From: Stomorhina lunata
Taxonomy: Eukaryota; Arthropoda; Insecta; Diptera; Rhiniidae
Assembly (NCBI GenBank): GCA_933228675.1
Contig: OW121742.1
Coordinates: 18,892,850-18,956,849, forward strand
Direction: 5' to 3'
DNA: 64,000 nucleotides
The translations under genes were made by a program, and so were the position numbers. This document shows, in pieces, positions 48,601 through 60,100 of this stretch. Position 1 is the first letter of the stretch. Each line of letters opens with the position of its first letter. The notes below the pieces were generated by a model. The model worked only from the letters and a program-made list of their open reading frames with translations, ran no database searches and was not told where the DNA came from.

Positions 48601-49256
48601 GAAAAATTTTCGTTAAAAAAATTTTTCTATAGAAAAATTTTCGTTAAAAAAATTTTTCTATAGAAAAATTTTCGTTAAAAAAATTTTTCTATAGAAAAAT
48701 TTTCGTTATAAAAATTTTTCTATAGAAAAATTTTCGTTAAAAAATTTTTTCTATAGAAAAATTTTCTTTAAAAAATTTTTTCTATAGAAAAATTTTCGTT
48801 AGCAAATTTTTTCTATAGAAAAATTTTCGTTAGCAAATTTTTTCTATAGAAAAATTTTTGTTAGCAAATTTTTTCTATAGAAAAATTTTCGTTAATAAAT
48901 TTTATTTAAAAAATTTTATTTCAAAAATTTTTTTCTATAGAAAAATTTTTGTAAAAAAAATTTTTCTATAGAAAAATTTTCGTTAAAAAATTTTTTCTAT
49001 AGAAAAATTTTCGTTAAAAAATTTTTTCTATAGAAAAATTTTCGTTAAAAAATTTTTTCTATAGAAAAATTTTCGTTAAAAAATTTTTTCTATAGAAAAA
49101 TTTTCGATAAAAAATTTTTTCTATAGAAAAATTTTCGTTAAAAAATTTTTTCTATAGAAAAATTTTCGTTAAAAAATTTTTTGTTAAAAAATTTTTTCTA
49201 TAGAAAAATTTTCGTTAAAAAATTTTTTCTATAGAAAAATTTTCGTTAAAAAATTT
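45640..49256 (+). repeat. Family E tandem array, 31-bp unit, longest in the window
   Basis: Units CTATAGAAAAATTTTCG plus TTAAAAAAATTTTT. About 114 copies. Between about 46730 and 47340 the units are essentially identical; the first 200 bp and the stretch around 48880-48960 are degraded. The irregular join TTTTTTAATGAAAATTTTCG occurs twice, 263 bp apart (48114 and 48377). Toward the right end the spacer A-run shortens (TTAAAAAATTTTTT), matching the 21262 array. Confidence 0.96.
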
Positions 49257-50069
49257 TTTTGTGGTAGTACTTTTTTAATTCGTTTTTGATCCATGAAATT
49301 TTGTATCAATTGTTATGGTTTTTGATTTTTTCGTTTAACAAATTTTAGGATCTTTTCCAGAGATTTCAATATTTTTAATATACTATTTGCTTTTGATATC
49401 TGTTTCGTTGTGGCGGCTACAAATAAGTTGTTGCTATTTGTTGCTCATTGAATATGATGTTGCTGTTGATAGTTATTTTTGTATTTTACTGAGTTGTTGT
49501 TTTTTTTTTGTATCGGATCTGTATGTTGTAAGTAAAGATATTATTGGCGATTGTTTTTTGTTATTATTTTATCTTAATACTCTGATGATGCCCTATTGTG
49601 ATAATTTTGGGTTGTACTTAAAGTACTTATTTAATATGCAATTTCTTATTTTAATGCAACATAAATTTATAAGAGCGTTCGTCCCTCTACAGGGACGTCC
49701 GTCCTTGCATATGTCCGTCTGTCTGTTCCTTATGATTGTTCTTCTTTAGCCAAAAAATGGTGAGAAAAAATTGTTCTTAATACATTTTATGCGTTGGATT
49801 TTCTTTTTCAATTTACTTGTAAACCGAAAATGGAGAAGGTGTTTACAAATGTTTTATTTATTAATTTTTCATTAAGGTTTTATCTCCTCTATAAGTGTAA
49901 TGTAAAGAATTTTAAATGCAATATTTATGTAGGTAACAGATGACAAAGGAAGGATGTCTTGTATAGTGCATAAAAGTATCACTTCCTTCTTTTTAAATAG
50001 TCAGGACTTTTTAAATAGTCAGGGACTAATAAAAACCATGTCTATAGAAAGACTATCGAAAGATTATCT
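49257..50069. other. Non-repetitive interval
   Basis: Contains the longest open frame in the window (49387-49749, 120 codons, start MLLISVSLWR, cysteine/leucine/phenylalanine-rich). It has no domain I recognise, includes the simple sequence GTCCGTCTGTCTG read as protein, and lies in sequence with no exon-like composition, so I do not call a gene. A small hairpin GTCCCTCTACAGGGAC is at 49681. Confidence 0.5.
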
Positions 50070-50640
50070 TCCTACCAGCACTTCCCTATAGAAAACTCTT
50101 CCCATCGTTAAGTTTTCTATAGAAAACTCTTCCCATCGTCAAGTTTTCTATAGAAAACTCTTCCCATCGTCAAGTTTTCTATAGAAAACTCTTCCCATCG
50201 TCAAGTTTTCTATAGAAAACTCTTCCCATCGTCGACATTTCTATGGAAAACTCTTCCCATCGTCAACTTTTCTATAGAAAACTCTTCCCATCGTCAACTT
50301 TTCTATAGAAAACTCTTCCCATCGTCAACTTTTCTATAGAAAACTCTTCCCATCGTCAACTTTTCTATAGAAAACTCTTCCCATCGTCAACTTTTCTATA
50401 GAAAACTCTTCCCATCGTCAACTTTTCTATAGAAAACTCTTCCCATCGTCAACTTTTCTATAGAAAACTCTTCCCATCGTCAACTTTTCTATAGAAAACT
50501 CTTCCCATCGTCAACTTTTCTATAGAAAACTCTTCCCATCGTCAACTTTTCTATAGAAAACTCTTCCCATCGTCAATATTTCTATAAAAAGTCTTCCTTT
50601 CAGCAAATTTTTTATTGAAAAACACTTTATTGTAGCAATT
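50070..50640 (+). repeat. Family B tandem array, CTCTTCCCATCGTCAAC tail
   Basis: 31-bp period (50281, 50312), about 18 copies, nearly perfect from 50090 to 50570. The first five units have GTCAAG and later units GTCAAC. The same tail, reverse-complemented, makes up the array at 54031-57740. Confidence 0.95.
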
Positions 50641-51715
50641 TTTCCATAGGAAACTCTTTGGTATAGAAAATTTTGCTGAATTAAAATTAATTTAGACCAT
50701 GATATACGTAACTTAATTTTATTCGTCTACCTTGGATCCATATTTAAATCCCAATATACCCACTTCTACTTCAATGAACCTTGTTTAGTCAAATTAGAAT
50801 TAATTTGTCTTCAAAATAGGTAATAAATCTTGGTTTTATAGCAAAAAAAAAAAAATCTGGTAAAATTGGATTTGCTGTTTTGTAGACAAATTAATTTTAA
50901 GAAAAAATTTTATTCGAACAATTTGTTGCCTGAATATCTTTACACATGTTTTCTTAATGAGAAGAATGAGAGACAAATAAATTGTTTTTCTACGTTACAA
51001 TAAAATAAATTTATATAAAAATTAATCATGTAATAAATAATTAAGAGTTTTACATACAAACACGCATATGTAAATAGAAATATTTTTAAGCCACTCAAGT
51101 GTAAAAGGACCTAACTGGCAAAAGCTTACCTTCATCTGCTTATACTACACATGAAAAAATTCTTGAAGCTTATGGGGAGCTATATCGAAACCTCAGACAC
51201 TAGCCATAATTAATGCTTAAAACATTTAACAAAATAGAAAAAAAAAATTGAGACAAAATCCATATTTGGTCATTAGCAGTTACACATACAAATATATTTT
51301 TTTTTAGTTCACTTCTTGGTGACATTTAAATTACATATTTCAAATTTACCTTTTAAGTCATTTTATCCCTTCACTTAACGATTTTGCACATTTTTTGTTA
51401 AAGAATTTGTTAAGAGCAAAAATAGTATTATTTAAAATTCTCAGCACGTGTTATTCATTTTTTATTTATCAACAAATGTCTCTCTAATAATAATAGAAAA
51501 AGATATATTGCAAATAGACAAATAACAATGTAAATATTAATTTAAATATAAAACATTCACATGTACTTACTTCAAACTACAATTACACCATCATACTCTG
51601 GCATGTAATGTAAAATATGTAATGTTTACCCTCTAAATCAGTCAAGGGCAAGTAACTCACTTGGTATCACTAGTTATAGGAAACGATTAACTCTGCCACA
51701 CACAAAAATTTTAAA
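50641..51715. other. Non-repetitive interval
   Basis: Unique AT-rich sequence between two same-orientation B arrays, with short A-runs. No gene or RNA is supported. Confidence 0.6.
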
Positions 51716-53006
51716 AAGATTTCCACCAACTCTACAGATAACTCTTCAAAACTACAACTTTTCTACTAAAAACTCATGTACCTTCAACTTTTCTACAGAA
51801 AGCTCCTACCCACCTTCAACTTTTCTATAGAAAACTCTTCCCATCTCAAATTTTTATATAGAGAACTCTTACCACAATCAACTTTTCTATAGAAAACTCT
51901 ACCCACCGTAAACTTTTCTATAGAAAACTCTTCCACCTTAAATTTTACTATAGAAAATTCTTCCACCTTTAACTTTACTATAGAAAATTCTTCCTACCTT
52001 CTACTATTCTACAGGAAACTCTTTCCACCTTAAACTTTTCTATAGAAAACACTTCCAACTTAAACTTTTCTATAGAAAACTCTTCCCACCTTAAACTTTT
52101 CTATAGAAAACTCTTCCCATCTTAAACTTTTCTATAGAAAACTCTTCTCACCTAAAACTTTTCTATAGAAAACTCTTCCCACCTTAAACTTTTTTATAGA
52201 AAAATTCTTTCCACCTTAAACTTTTCTATAGAAAATTCTTCCCACCTTCAACTTTTCTACAGAAAACTCTTTCCACCTTCAACTTTTCTATAGAAAACTC
52301 TTCCCACCTTCAACTTTTCTATAGAAAACTCTTCCCACCTTCAACTTTTCTAAGGAAAACTCTTCCCACCTTCAACTTTTCTATAGAAAACTCTTCCCAC
52401 CTTCAACTTTTCTATAGAAAACTCTTCCCACCTTCAACTTTTCTATAGAAAACTCTTCCGACCTTCAACTTTTCTATAGAAAACTCTTCCCACCTTCAAC
52501 TTTTCTATAGAAAACTCTTCCCACTGTCAACTTTTCTATAGAAAACTCTTCCCACTGTCAACTTTTCTATAGAAAACTCTTCCCACTGTCAACTTTTCTA
52601 TAGAAAACTCATCCCACCTTCAACTTTTCTATAGAAAACTCTTCCCACCTTCAACTTTTCTAAAGAAAAATCTTCCTACATTCAACTCTTCTATAGAAAA
52701 CTTTTCCCATCTTCAACTTTTCTATAGAAAACTCTTCCTTTCTTCAACTTTTCTATAGAAAACTCTTCCCACCTTCAACTTTTCTATAGAAAACTCATCC
52801 CACCTTCATCCTTTCTAAAGAAAACTCTTTCCAGCTTTAACTTTTCCATAGAATACTCTTCCCACCTTTAACTTTTCAATAGAAAACTCTTCCCACCTTT
52901 AACTTTTCTATAGAAAATTCTTCCTACCTTCAATTTTTCTATAGGAAACTCTTTGCACCTTCAACTTTTCTATAGAAGACTCTTCCCACCTTCAACTTTT
53001 CTATCA
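51716..53006 (+). repeat. Family B tandem array, CTCTTCCCACCTTCAAC tail
   Basis: Core TTTTCTATAGAAAA plus tail CTCTTCCCACCTTCAAC, about 41 copies of 31 bp. The left part carries ACCTTAAAC. Three or four consecutive units at about 52510-52600 carry ACTGTCAAC, the same tail as the array at 7945-8440. Confidence 0.95.
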
Positions 53007-54030
53007 ATTTTTTAACTAAGCTTCAAAATTTTAATTAAACATTTGAATAATGCAGTTTTATTTTCTGCAAAATAATATATATAAACAAAACTCTGTCCTG
53101 ACTTAAAGATAATTATCCACTGATTTAAAATAAAATGAAATAAAATAAAAATGGTTTCATATTTGATCAAAAACTATAGATAAATAAATAACAAAACACG
53201 TATTTGACACGCTTTTCAGTTCTAGGAAAATTCTTAACAATTTTATTCGCTTGCAAATGTTAGAAAATGTAAAACAAAACTTAATAAAAAAATCCAAACA
53301 ACAAGGAAATTCAAGTGACACAACTGATGTGATTTAAATATTAAAAAGGTTTAATAAAACAATTCGAATTATTTAAGTTAACTACATATTAGCAAAAACG
53401 AACAAATTAGTTTGTCTTATAAATGAAAAAAATAGGCGAATTATAAAAAAAGTAATATAGTCAGTCAAGTTCGACTTTTTGAGACTCTTCATACAAGGGG
53501 TCCATTTTGGATTACTTTTCAAAAAATTCGTTAAATTTTCTTAACAATTCTTTATGCCTCTTTGCTAAGCTATCTATTTACGGCAACAACTTCTTCTTTA
53601 TATCAAATAATAAACATACAATTTTTCCTATACTGATCAGACTTATATATGGATATTTTCCCAAAAACAAAATTTTCATTGTAGCGTATATTTTTAATCG
53701 TTTACTATCCCTTTAACTATATTTGGCTGTTTTAATACTTTTAAAATGTTACTAATGTTAACAGGTATTTGTTTAATTTATTACCAAAAATCTTCAGCCA
53801 ATGTTTTTTATTGGTTTCTTATAGAAATATTTTCATAAATAATAAGATGATCAATTTATGATCATTTTATAAACGCCTACTCAAATATTTTAATTCATTA
53901 TATTAATAATTTTTGAATGTTAATAAAGTCTTAAAGCATTTAAACACTGTTTCGAAAACAAAAAAATTATTTAAGAATTTTTTTTTATTTCTATTGCTAA
54001 TGGGAACCCCTTTCTTTAAAAAAAAATGGC
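53007..54030. other. Unique island between converging B arrays
   Basis: AT-rich. At 53457-53500, ATAGTCAGTCAAGTTCGACT then TTTTGAG resembles the ends of dispersed repeats such as the one at 35.5 kb, but too little remains to assign it. A 69-codon frame (53507-53716) has no recognisable feature. Confidence 0.5.
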
Positions 54031-57000
54031 AAGAATTTTCGATAGAAAATCTGACGATTGAAAGAGTTTTCTATAGAAAAGATAACGATGGGAAGAGTTT
54101 TCTATAGAAAAGTTGATGATGGGAAGAGTTTTCTATAGAAAAGTTGACGATGGGAAGAGTTTTTTATAGAAAAGTTGACGATGGGAAGAGTTTTCTATAG
54201 AAAAGTTGACGATGGGAAGAGTTTTCTATAGAAAAGTTGACGATGGGAAGAGTTTTCTATAGAAAAGTTGACGATGGGAAGAGTTTGCTATAGAAAAGTT
54301 GACGATGGGAAGAGTTTTCTATAGAAAAGTTGACGATGTTTCTATAGAAAAGTTGACGATGGGAAGAGTTTTCTATAGAAAAGTTGACGAAGGCAAGAGT
54401 TTTTTATAAAAAAGTTGATGATAGGAAGAGTTTTCTATAGAAAAGTTGACGATGGGAAGAGTTTTCTTTAGAAAAGTTGACATTGGAAAGAGTTTTCTAT
54501 AGAAAAGTTGACGATGTGAAGAGTTTTCTATAGAAAAGTTGACGATGGGAAGAGTTTTCTATAGAAAAGTTGACGATGGGAAGAGTTTTCTATAGAAAAG
54601 TTAACGATGGAAAGAGTTTTCTATAGAAAAGTTGACGATGGGAAGAGTTTTCTATAGAAAAGTTGACGATGGGAAGAGTTTTCTATAGAAAAGTTGACGA
54701 TGGGAAGAGCTTTCTATAGAAAAGTTGACGATGGGAAGAGTTTTCTATAGAAAAGTTGACGATGGGAAGAGTTTTCTATAGAAAAGTTGACGATGGGAAG
54801 AGTTTCCCATAGAAAAGTTGACGATGGGAAGAGTTTTCTATAGAAAAGTTGACGATGGGAAGAGTTTTCTATAGAAAAGTTAAAAAAGTTAGAAAAGTTG
54901 ACGATGGGAAGAATTTTCTTTAGAAAAGTTGACGATGGGAAGAGTTTTCTATAGTAAAGTTAACGATAGGAAGACTTTTCTATAGAAAAGTTGACTATGG
55001 GAAGAGTTTTCTATAGAAAAGTTGAAGGTGGGAAGAGTTTTCTATAGAAAAGTTGACGATGGGAAGAGTTTTCTATAGAAAAGTTGACGATGGGAAGAGT
55101 TTTCTATAGAAAAGTTGACGATGGGAAGAGTTTTCTAAAAAAAAGTTGACGATGGGAAGAGTTTTCTATAGAAAAGTTGACGATGGGAAGAGTTTTCTAT
55201 GGAAAAGTTGACGGTGGGAAGAGTTTTCTATAGAAAATTGACGATGGGAAGAGTTTTCTATAGAAAAGTTGACGATGGGAAGAGTTTTCTATAGAAAAGT
55301 TGACGATGGGAAGAGTTTTCTATAAAAAAGTTGACGATGAGAAGAGTTTCTAATAGAAAAGTTAACGATGGGAAGAGTTTTTTATAAAAAAGTTGACGAT
55401 GGGAAGAGTTTTCTATAGAAAAGTTGACGATGGGAAGAGTTTTCTATAGAAAAGTTGACGATGGGAAGAGTTTTCTATAGAAAAGTTGACGATGGGAAGA
55501 GTTTTCTATAGAAAAGTTGACGATGGGAAGAGTTTTCTATAGAAAAGTTGACGATGGGAAGAGTTTTCTATAGAAAAGTTGACGATGGGAAGAGTTTTCT
55601 ATAGAAAAGTTGACGATGGGAAGAGTTTTCTATAGAAAAGTTGACGAAGGCAAGAGTTTTTTATAAAAAAGTTGATGATAGGAAGAGTTTTCTATAGAAA
55701 AGTTGACGATGGGAAGAGTTTTCTTTAGAAAAGTTGACAATGGAAAGAGTTTTCTATAGAAAAGTTGACGATGTGAAGAGTTTTCTATAGAAAAGTTGAC
55801 GATGGGAAGAGTTTTCTATAGAAAAGTTGACGATGGGAAGAGTTTTCTATAGAAAAGTTAACGATGGAAAGAGTTTTCTATAGAAAAGTTGACGATGGGA
55901 AGAGTTTTCTATAGAAAAGTTGACGATGGGAAGAGTTTTCTATAGAAAAGTAGACGATGGGAAGAGCTTTCTATAGAAAAGTTGACGAAGGCAAGAGTTT
56001 TTTATAAAAAAAGTTGATGATAGGAAGAGTTTTCTATAGAAAAGTTGACGATGGGAAGAGTTTTCTTTAGAAAAGTTGACGATGGAAAGAGTTTTCTATA
56101 GAAAAGTTGACGATGTGAAGAGTTTTCTATAGAAAAGTTGACGATGGGAAGAGTTTTCTATAGAAAAGTTGACGATGGGAAGAGTTTTCTATAGAAAAGT
56201 TAACGATGGAAAGAGTTTTCTATAGAAAAGTTGACGATGGGAAGAGTTTTCTATAGAAAAGTTGACGATGGGAAGAGTTTTCTATAGAAAAGTTGACGAT
56301 GGGAAGAGCTTTCTATAGAAAAGTTGACGATGGGAAGAGCTTTCTATAGAAAAGTGACGATGGGAAGAGTTTTCTATAGAAAAGTTGACGATGGGAAGAG
56401 TTTTCTATAGAAAAGTTGACGATTGGAAGAGTTTTCTATAGAAAAGTTGACGATGGGAATGTTTTCTATAGAAAAGTTGAAGGTGGGAAGAGTTTTCTAT
56501 AGAAAAGTTGAAGGTTGGGAGAGTTTTCTATAGAAAAGTTGACGATGGGAAGAGTTTTCTATAGAAAAGTTGACGATGGGAAGAGTTTTCTATAGAAAAG
56601 TTGACGATGGGAAGAGTTTTCTATAGAAAAGTTGACGATGGGAAGAGTTTGCTATAGAAAAGTTTACGATGGGAAGAGTTTTCTATAGAAAAGTTGACGA
56701 TGGGAAGAGTTTTCTATAGAAAAGTTGACGACGGGAAGAGTTTTCTATAGAAAAGTTGACGAAGGCATGAGTTTTTTATAAAAACGTTGATGATAGGAAG
56801 AGTTTTCTATAGAAAAGTTGACGATGGGAAGAGTTTTCTATAGTAAAGTTAACGATAGGAAGAGTTTTCTATAGAAAAGTTGACGATGGGAAGAGTTTTC
56901 TATAGAAAAGTTGAAGGTGGGAAGAGTTTTCTATAGAAAAGTTGAAGGTGGGAAGAGTTTTTCTATAGAAAAATATTTTTAGAGTTTTCTATAGAAAAGT

Positions 57001-57740
57001 TGACGATGTGAAGAGTTTTCTATAGAAAAGTTGACGATGGGAAGAGTTTTCTATAGAAAAGTTGACGATGGGAAGAGTTTTCTATAGAAAAGTTAACGAT
57101 GGAAAGAGTTTTCTATAGAAAAGTTGACGATGGGAAGAGTTTTCTATAGAAAAGTTGACGATGGGAAGAGTTTTCTATAGAAAAGTTGACGATGGGAAGA
57201 GCTTTCTATAGAAAAGTTGACGATGGGAAGAGCTTTCTATAGAAAAGTGACGATGGGAAGAGTTTTCTATAGAAAAGTTGACGATGGGAAGAGTTTTCTA
57301 TAGAAAAGTTGACGATTGGAAGAGTTTTCTATAGAAAAGTTGACGATGGGAATGTTTTCTATAGAAAAGTTGAAGGTGGGAAGAGTTTTCTATAGAAAAG
57401 TTGAAGGTTGGGAGAGTTTTCTATAGAAAAGTTGACGATGGGAAGAGTTTTCTATAGAAAAGTTGACGATGGGAAGAGTTTTCTATAGAAAAGTTGACGA
57501 TGGGAAGAGTTTTCTATAGAAAAGTTGACGATGGGAAGAGTTTGCTATAGAAAAGTTTACGATGGGAAGAGTTTTCTATAGAAAAGTTGACGATGGGAAG
57601 AGTTTTCTATAGTAAAGTTAACGATAGGAAGAGTTTTCTATAGAAAAGTTGACGATGGGAAGAGTTTTCTATAGAAAAGTTGAAGGTGGGAAGAGTTTTC
57701 TATAGAAAAGTTGAAGGTGGGAAGAGTTTTTCTATAGAAA
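54031..57740 (-). repeat. Family B tandem array, inverted, with nested duplications
   Basis: TTTTCTATAGAAAA plus GTTGACGATGGGAAGAG, reverse complement of the tail at 50070. About 119 copies of 31 bp. Marker variants show block duplications: GAAGGCAAGAG at 54389, 55646 and 55987 (last spacing 341 bp = 11 units), and a 893-bp tandem duplication (GATGTGAAG at 56112 and 57005; AAAGTGACG at 56351 and 57244; AAGGTTGGG at 56511 and 57404). Within the second copy about 126 bp (four units) is missing relative to the first. Confidence 0.96.
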
Positions 57741-57995
57741 AATATTTTTAGGGAAAATTTTCGCTATAGAAAAATATTTTTAGCAAAAATTTTTCTATAG
57801 AAAAATATTTTTAACCAAAATTTTCGCTATAGAAAAATATTTTAAGCGAAAATTTTCGCTATAGAAAAATATTTTTAGCGAAAATTTTTCTATAGAAAAA
57901 TATTTTTAGCGAAAATTTTTCTATAGAAAAATATTTTTAGCGAAAATTTTTCTATAGAAAAATTATTTTACCGAACAATTTTCTATAGAATTTCT
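57733..57995 (-). repeat. Family E-like array, 31-bp unit, TATTTTTAGCG variant
   Basis: About eight units TTTTTCTATAGAAAAATA plus TTTTTAGCGAAAA, fused directly to the B array with the core in register. A single copy of this unit start is also found inside the B array at 56960-56985. Confidence 0.88.
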
Positions 57996-58860
57996 GGTAG
58001 AAAGAGCTTTCCATGGAAAATGAAATTTTGGAAACAGTGTCAACTATCTTTTTTACAACACGATAGTTTGTTAGTTTTTTTTAATATCTGTAAACAAATC
58101 CTATTAAAACTTAGCATAAGCTAATTGTATTTTATGATAGTAGTTTGAACAAACAAACAAATACATTTTAATAGTTAGATTTTGTTAAAAAAAAAATAAA
58201 TTAGCATAAATTTTTAATAGATATTTTAGTTTAAAAATACAACTTCCAAATATAAATGAAGCGATTCTTCACTAGACAAAAAGCCCTAATTATCAAATCA
58301 AAGAGAAAATATAGTTTGTTAAAAGTATTTTGAGATATAAATATCCAACAACAAATTATTATCAAATTATTTAGATTATTATATTAAAGTATTTGTATTA
58401 TTGAAGTAGTTGTCTTTTCGAATATTTATATATCTTTCCTTTCATCCTACACTTAAATTTATAATATAAAATTTTTAGGTAACATTTTCGTTTTTTAGAT
58501 TTTTCACTTTCTTAAATCAATGATCGACAAATGTTTTACTTGAAATGTGTGGAAAATTACACAATTTAATTTCTTTTGTAAACGATTTTCGGGTGTATAA
58601 TTTGTGATATATAATTTTATAATTTTTGAAAGCAAAAATGATTTTGTGTTTATTAAAAAAAGTTAATTGAGATTGAAGCTATAATTACTAAATTTGTTGA
58701 AGGGGACTTGTACTGAAGTTTTGCGAAATGTAGGTATTTACAGAAATAGATATTTGTTAAAGTTCAAACAGATATCTTTCTTAAACGTAACACAAACATT
58801 GGAAGTAAAAAAACGTCTTATTAGTAAAATAAAATAAATTTTCTTTTGCATATAAATATT
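57996..58860. other. Non-repetitive interval
   Basis: Unique AT-rich sequence; no gene is supported. Confidence 0.6.
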
Positions 58861-58907
58861 TAACCATTCAAAAGACTTAAGCAACAAACTTTATTTTCGA
58901 ATATTCT
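58861..58907 (+). repeat. CAAAAGACTTAAG signature, copy 5, extended to 47 bp
   Basis: TAACCATTCAAAAGACTTAA then GCAACAAACTTTATTTTC then GAATATTCT. It matches the reverse complement of 63953-63999 with five mismatches in 47 positions by my count, giving an inverted pair 5.1 kb apart. Confidence 0.82.
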
Positions 58908-60100
58908 AAATACTTTAAATTTTAGGGCAAATGTAAAGACAAAAAATTGCTTGCAATGACAAAGACAACCATCTCGGCTGATATTTAGCTGACACCTTGT
59001 TACCAGAAACGAAGTGTTGTAAAATACATTTATTGTTACAACAAACAGTGAGAAATGTTGTTGTAAAAACATTTAGAAAATGACCATTATCTGGAGAATT
59101 AAATAAAAAATGTTCAAAGATCAAATGAGGAAAAATATCCCAATACCAATAATGAGTGGGAAGTTGAGTATTACAAATTCAACACCAAAATATCCATGTG
59201 TCTTTAAACAAAGTTGTACTCTTACTCTTAGCTTAAGTAGTTGTCTACTGGACTACTGACGGACTGACTGACGACTGAAGTTGAAGCATATCAAAAGTGT
59301 GACCAATTAACTAATTAATTTTGTTGTATTTCGAATTTTAATTCTCTTGTTGTTGCTACTAAAGCTGCTAGTGTTGCTTGAAGTTTGGGTCTTGTCTTGT
59401 AAACATTTATTTTTATTTTCCGGCTCTTGTCTTTTACTTTTATCAAAGTATTAATGTTTTTTTTCGAAAAAAAAGTAAAAAAAATAAAAATTATATAATA
59501 TTTATTGTTGATATCTGTCTATCTAACTACAAATATTTATCTGTCTGTCAGCGTTGTTTAATTTTTTAAGGTTTCATTTTCAGGTGTTAAATTGTGTATA
59601 GACATTAATAATGCTACTGTTTTAAGTGTGATTTAGTTTATTTTGAGTTGAGTTTGAGTGTCTTGTTGTGTTTTAATTTTAAGCTCTTATCAGTGTTGCC
59701 AATCATTAAGTTATTTACTCCTAATGTATTATTTGATTAAGTTGATTAAGTGCTTAGAGATATGGCGTAACTAAATGGTTTTACATTTTAGCTGAAACAA
59801 CATTTATTAACATTTTATTGTATTTTTGTAAAAAACTTATTATTTTTATATAAAGTGACATTTTACTTTTCTATGAAGAACTTTTATCACTAAAAACTTT
59901 TCTATATAAAATTCTTTTTACAAAAATTCTTCCATAGAAAAATTAAATTTTGTGTTAACATTTTTTAAAGATAAAATAAAAATCCCTAAATACTTCTTTT
60001 CTTTTTTGCTCAAATTTAATAAAAAGTTCAAAAGTCTTTTGATTTGCTATATACAAACTTTGAAATTTCCTTAATTTCTAAGCAGAAATTTAAATCTTAA
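58908..60100. other. Non-repetitive interval
   Basis: Contains CTGACTGACTGACGACTG near 59260 and ordinary AT-rich sequence. Two overlapping antisense frames (58860-59124) lie partly over the signature repeat; a 63-codon plus-strand frame (59378-59569) is low-complexity. No gene is called. Confidence 0.55.

Noticed and set aside
49681..49696. GTCCCTCTACAGGGAC hairpin as a terminator or regulatory RNA
   Set aside because: A 6-bp stem on a 4-base loop is common by chance and rho-independent terminators do not apply in an animal genome.
49387..49749. 120-codon open frame, the longest in the window
   Set aside because: No domain, signal or codon pattern that I recognise; it partly translates simple sequence (CCGTCTGTCTG). 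In this AT-rich interval one frame of this length can occur by chance.
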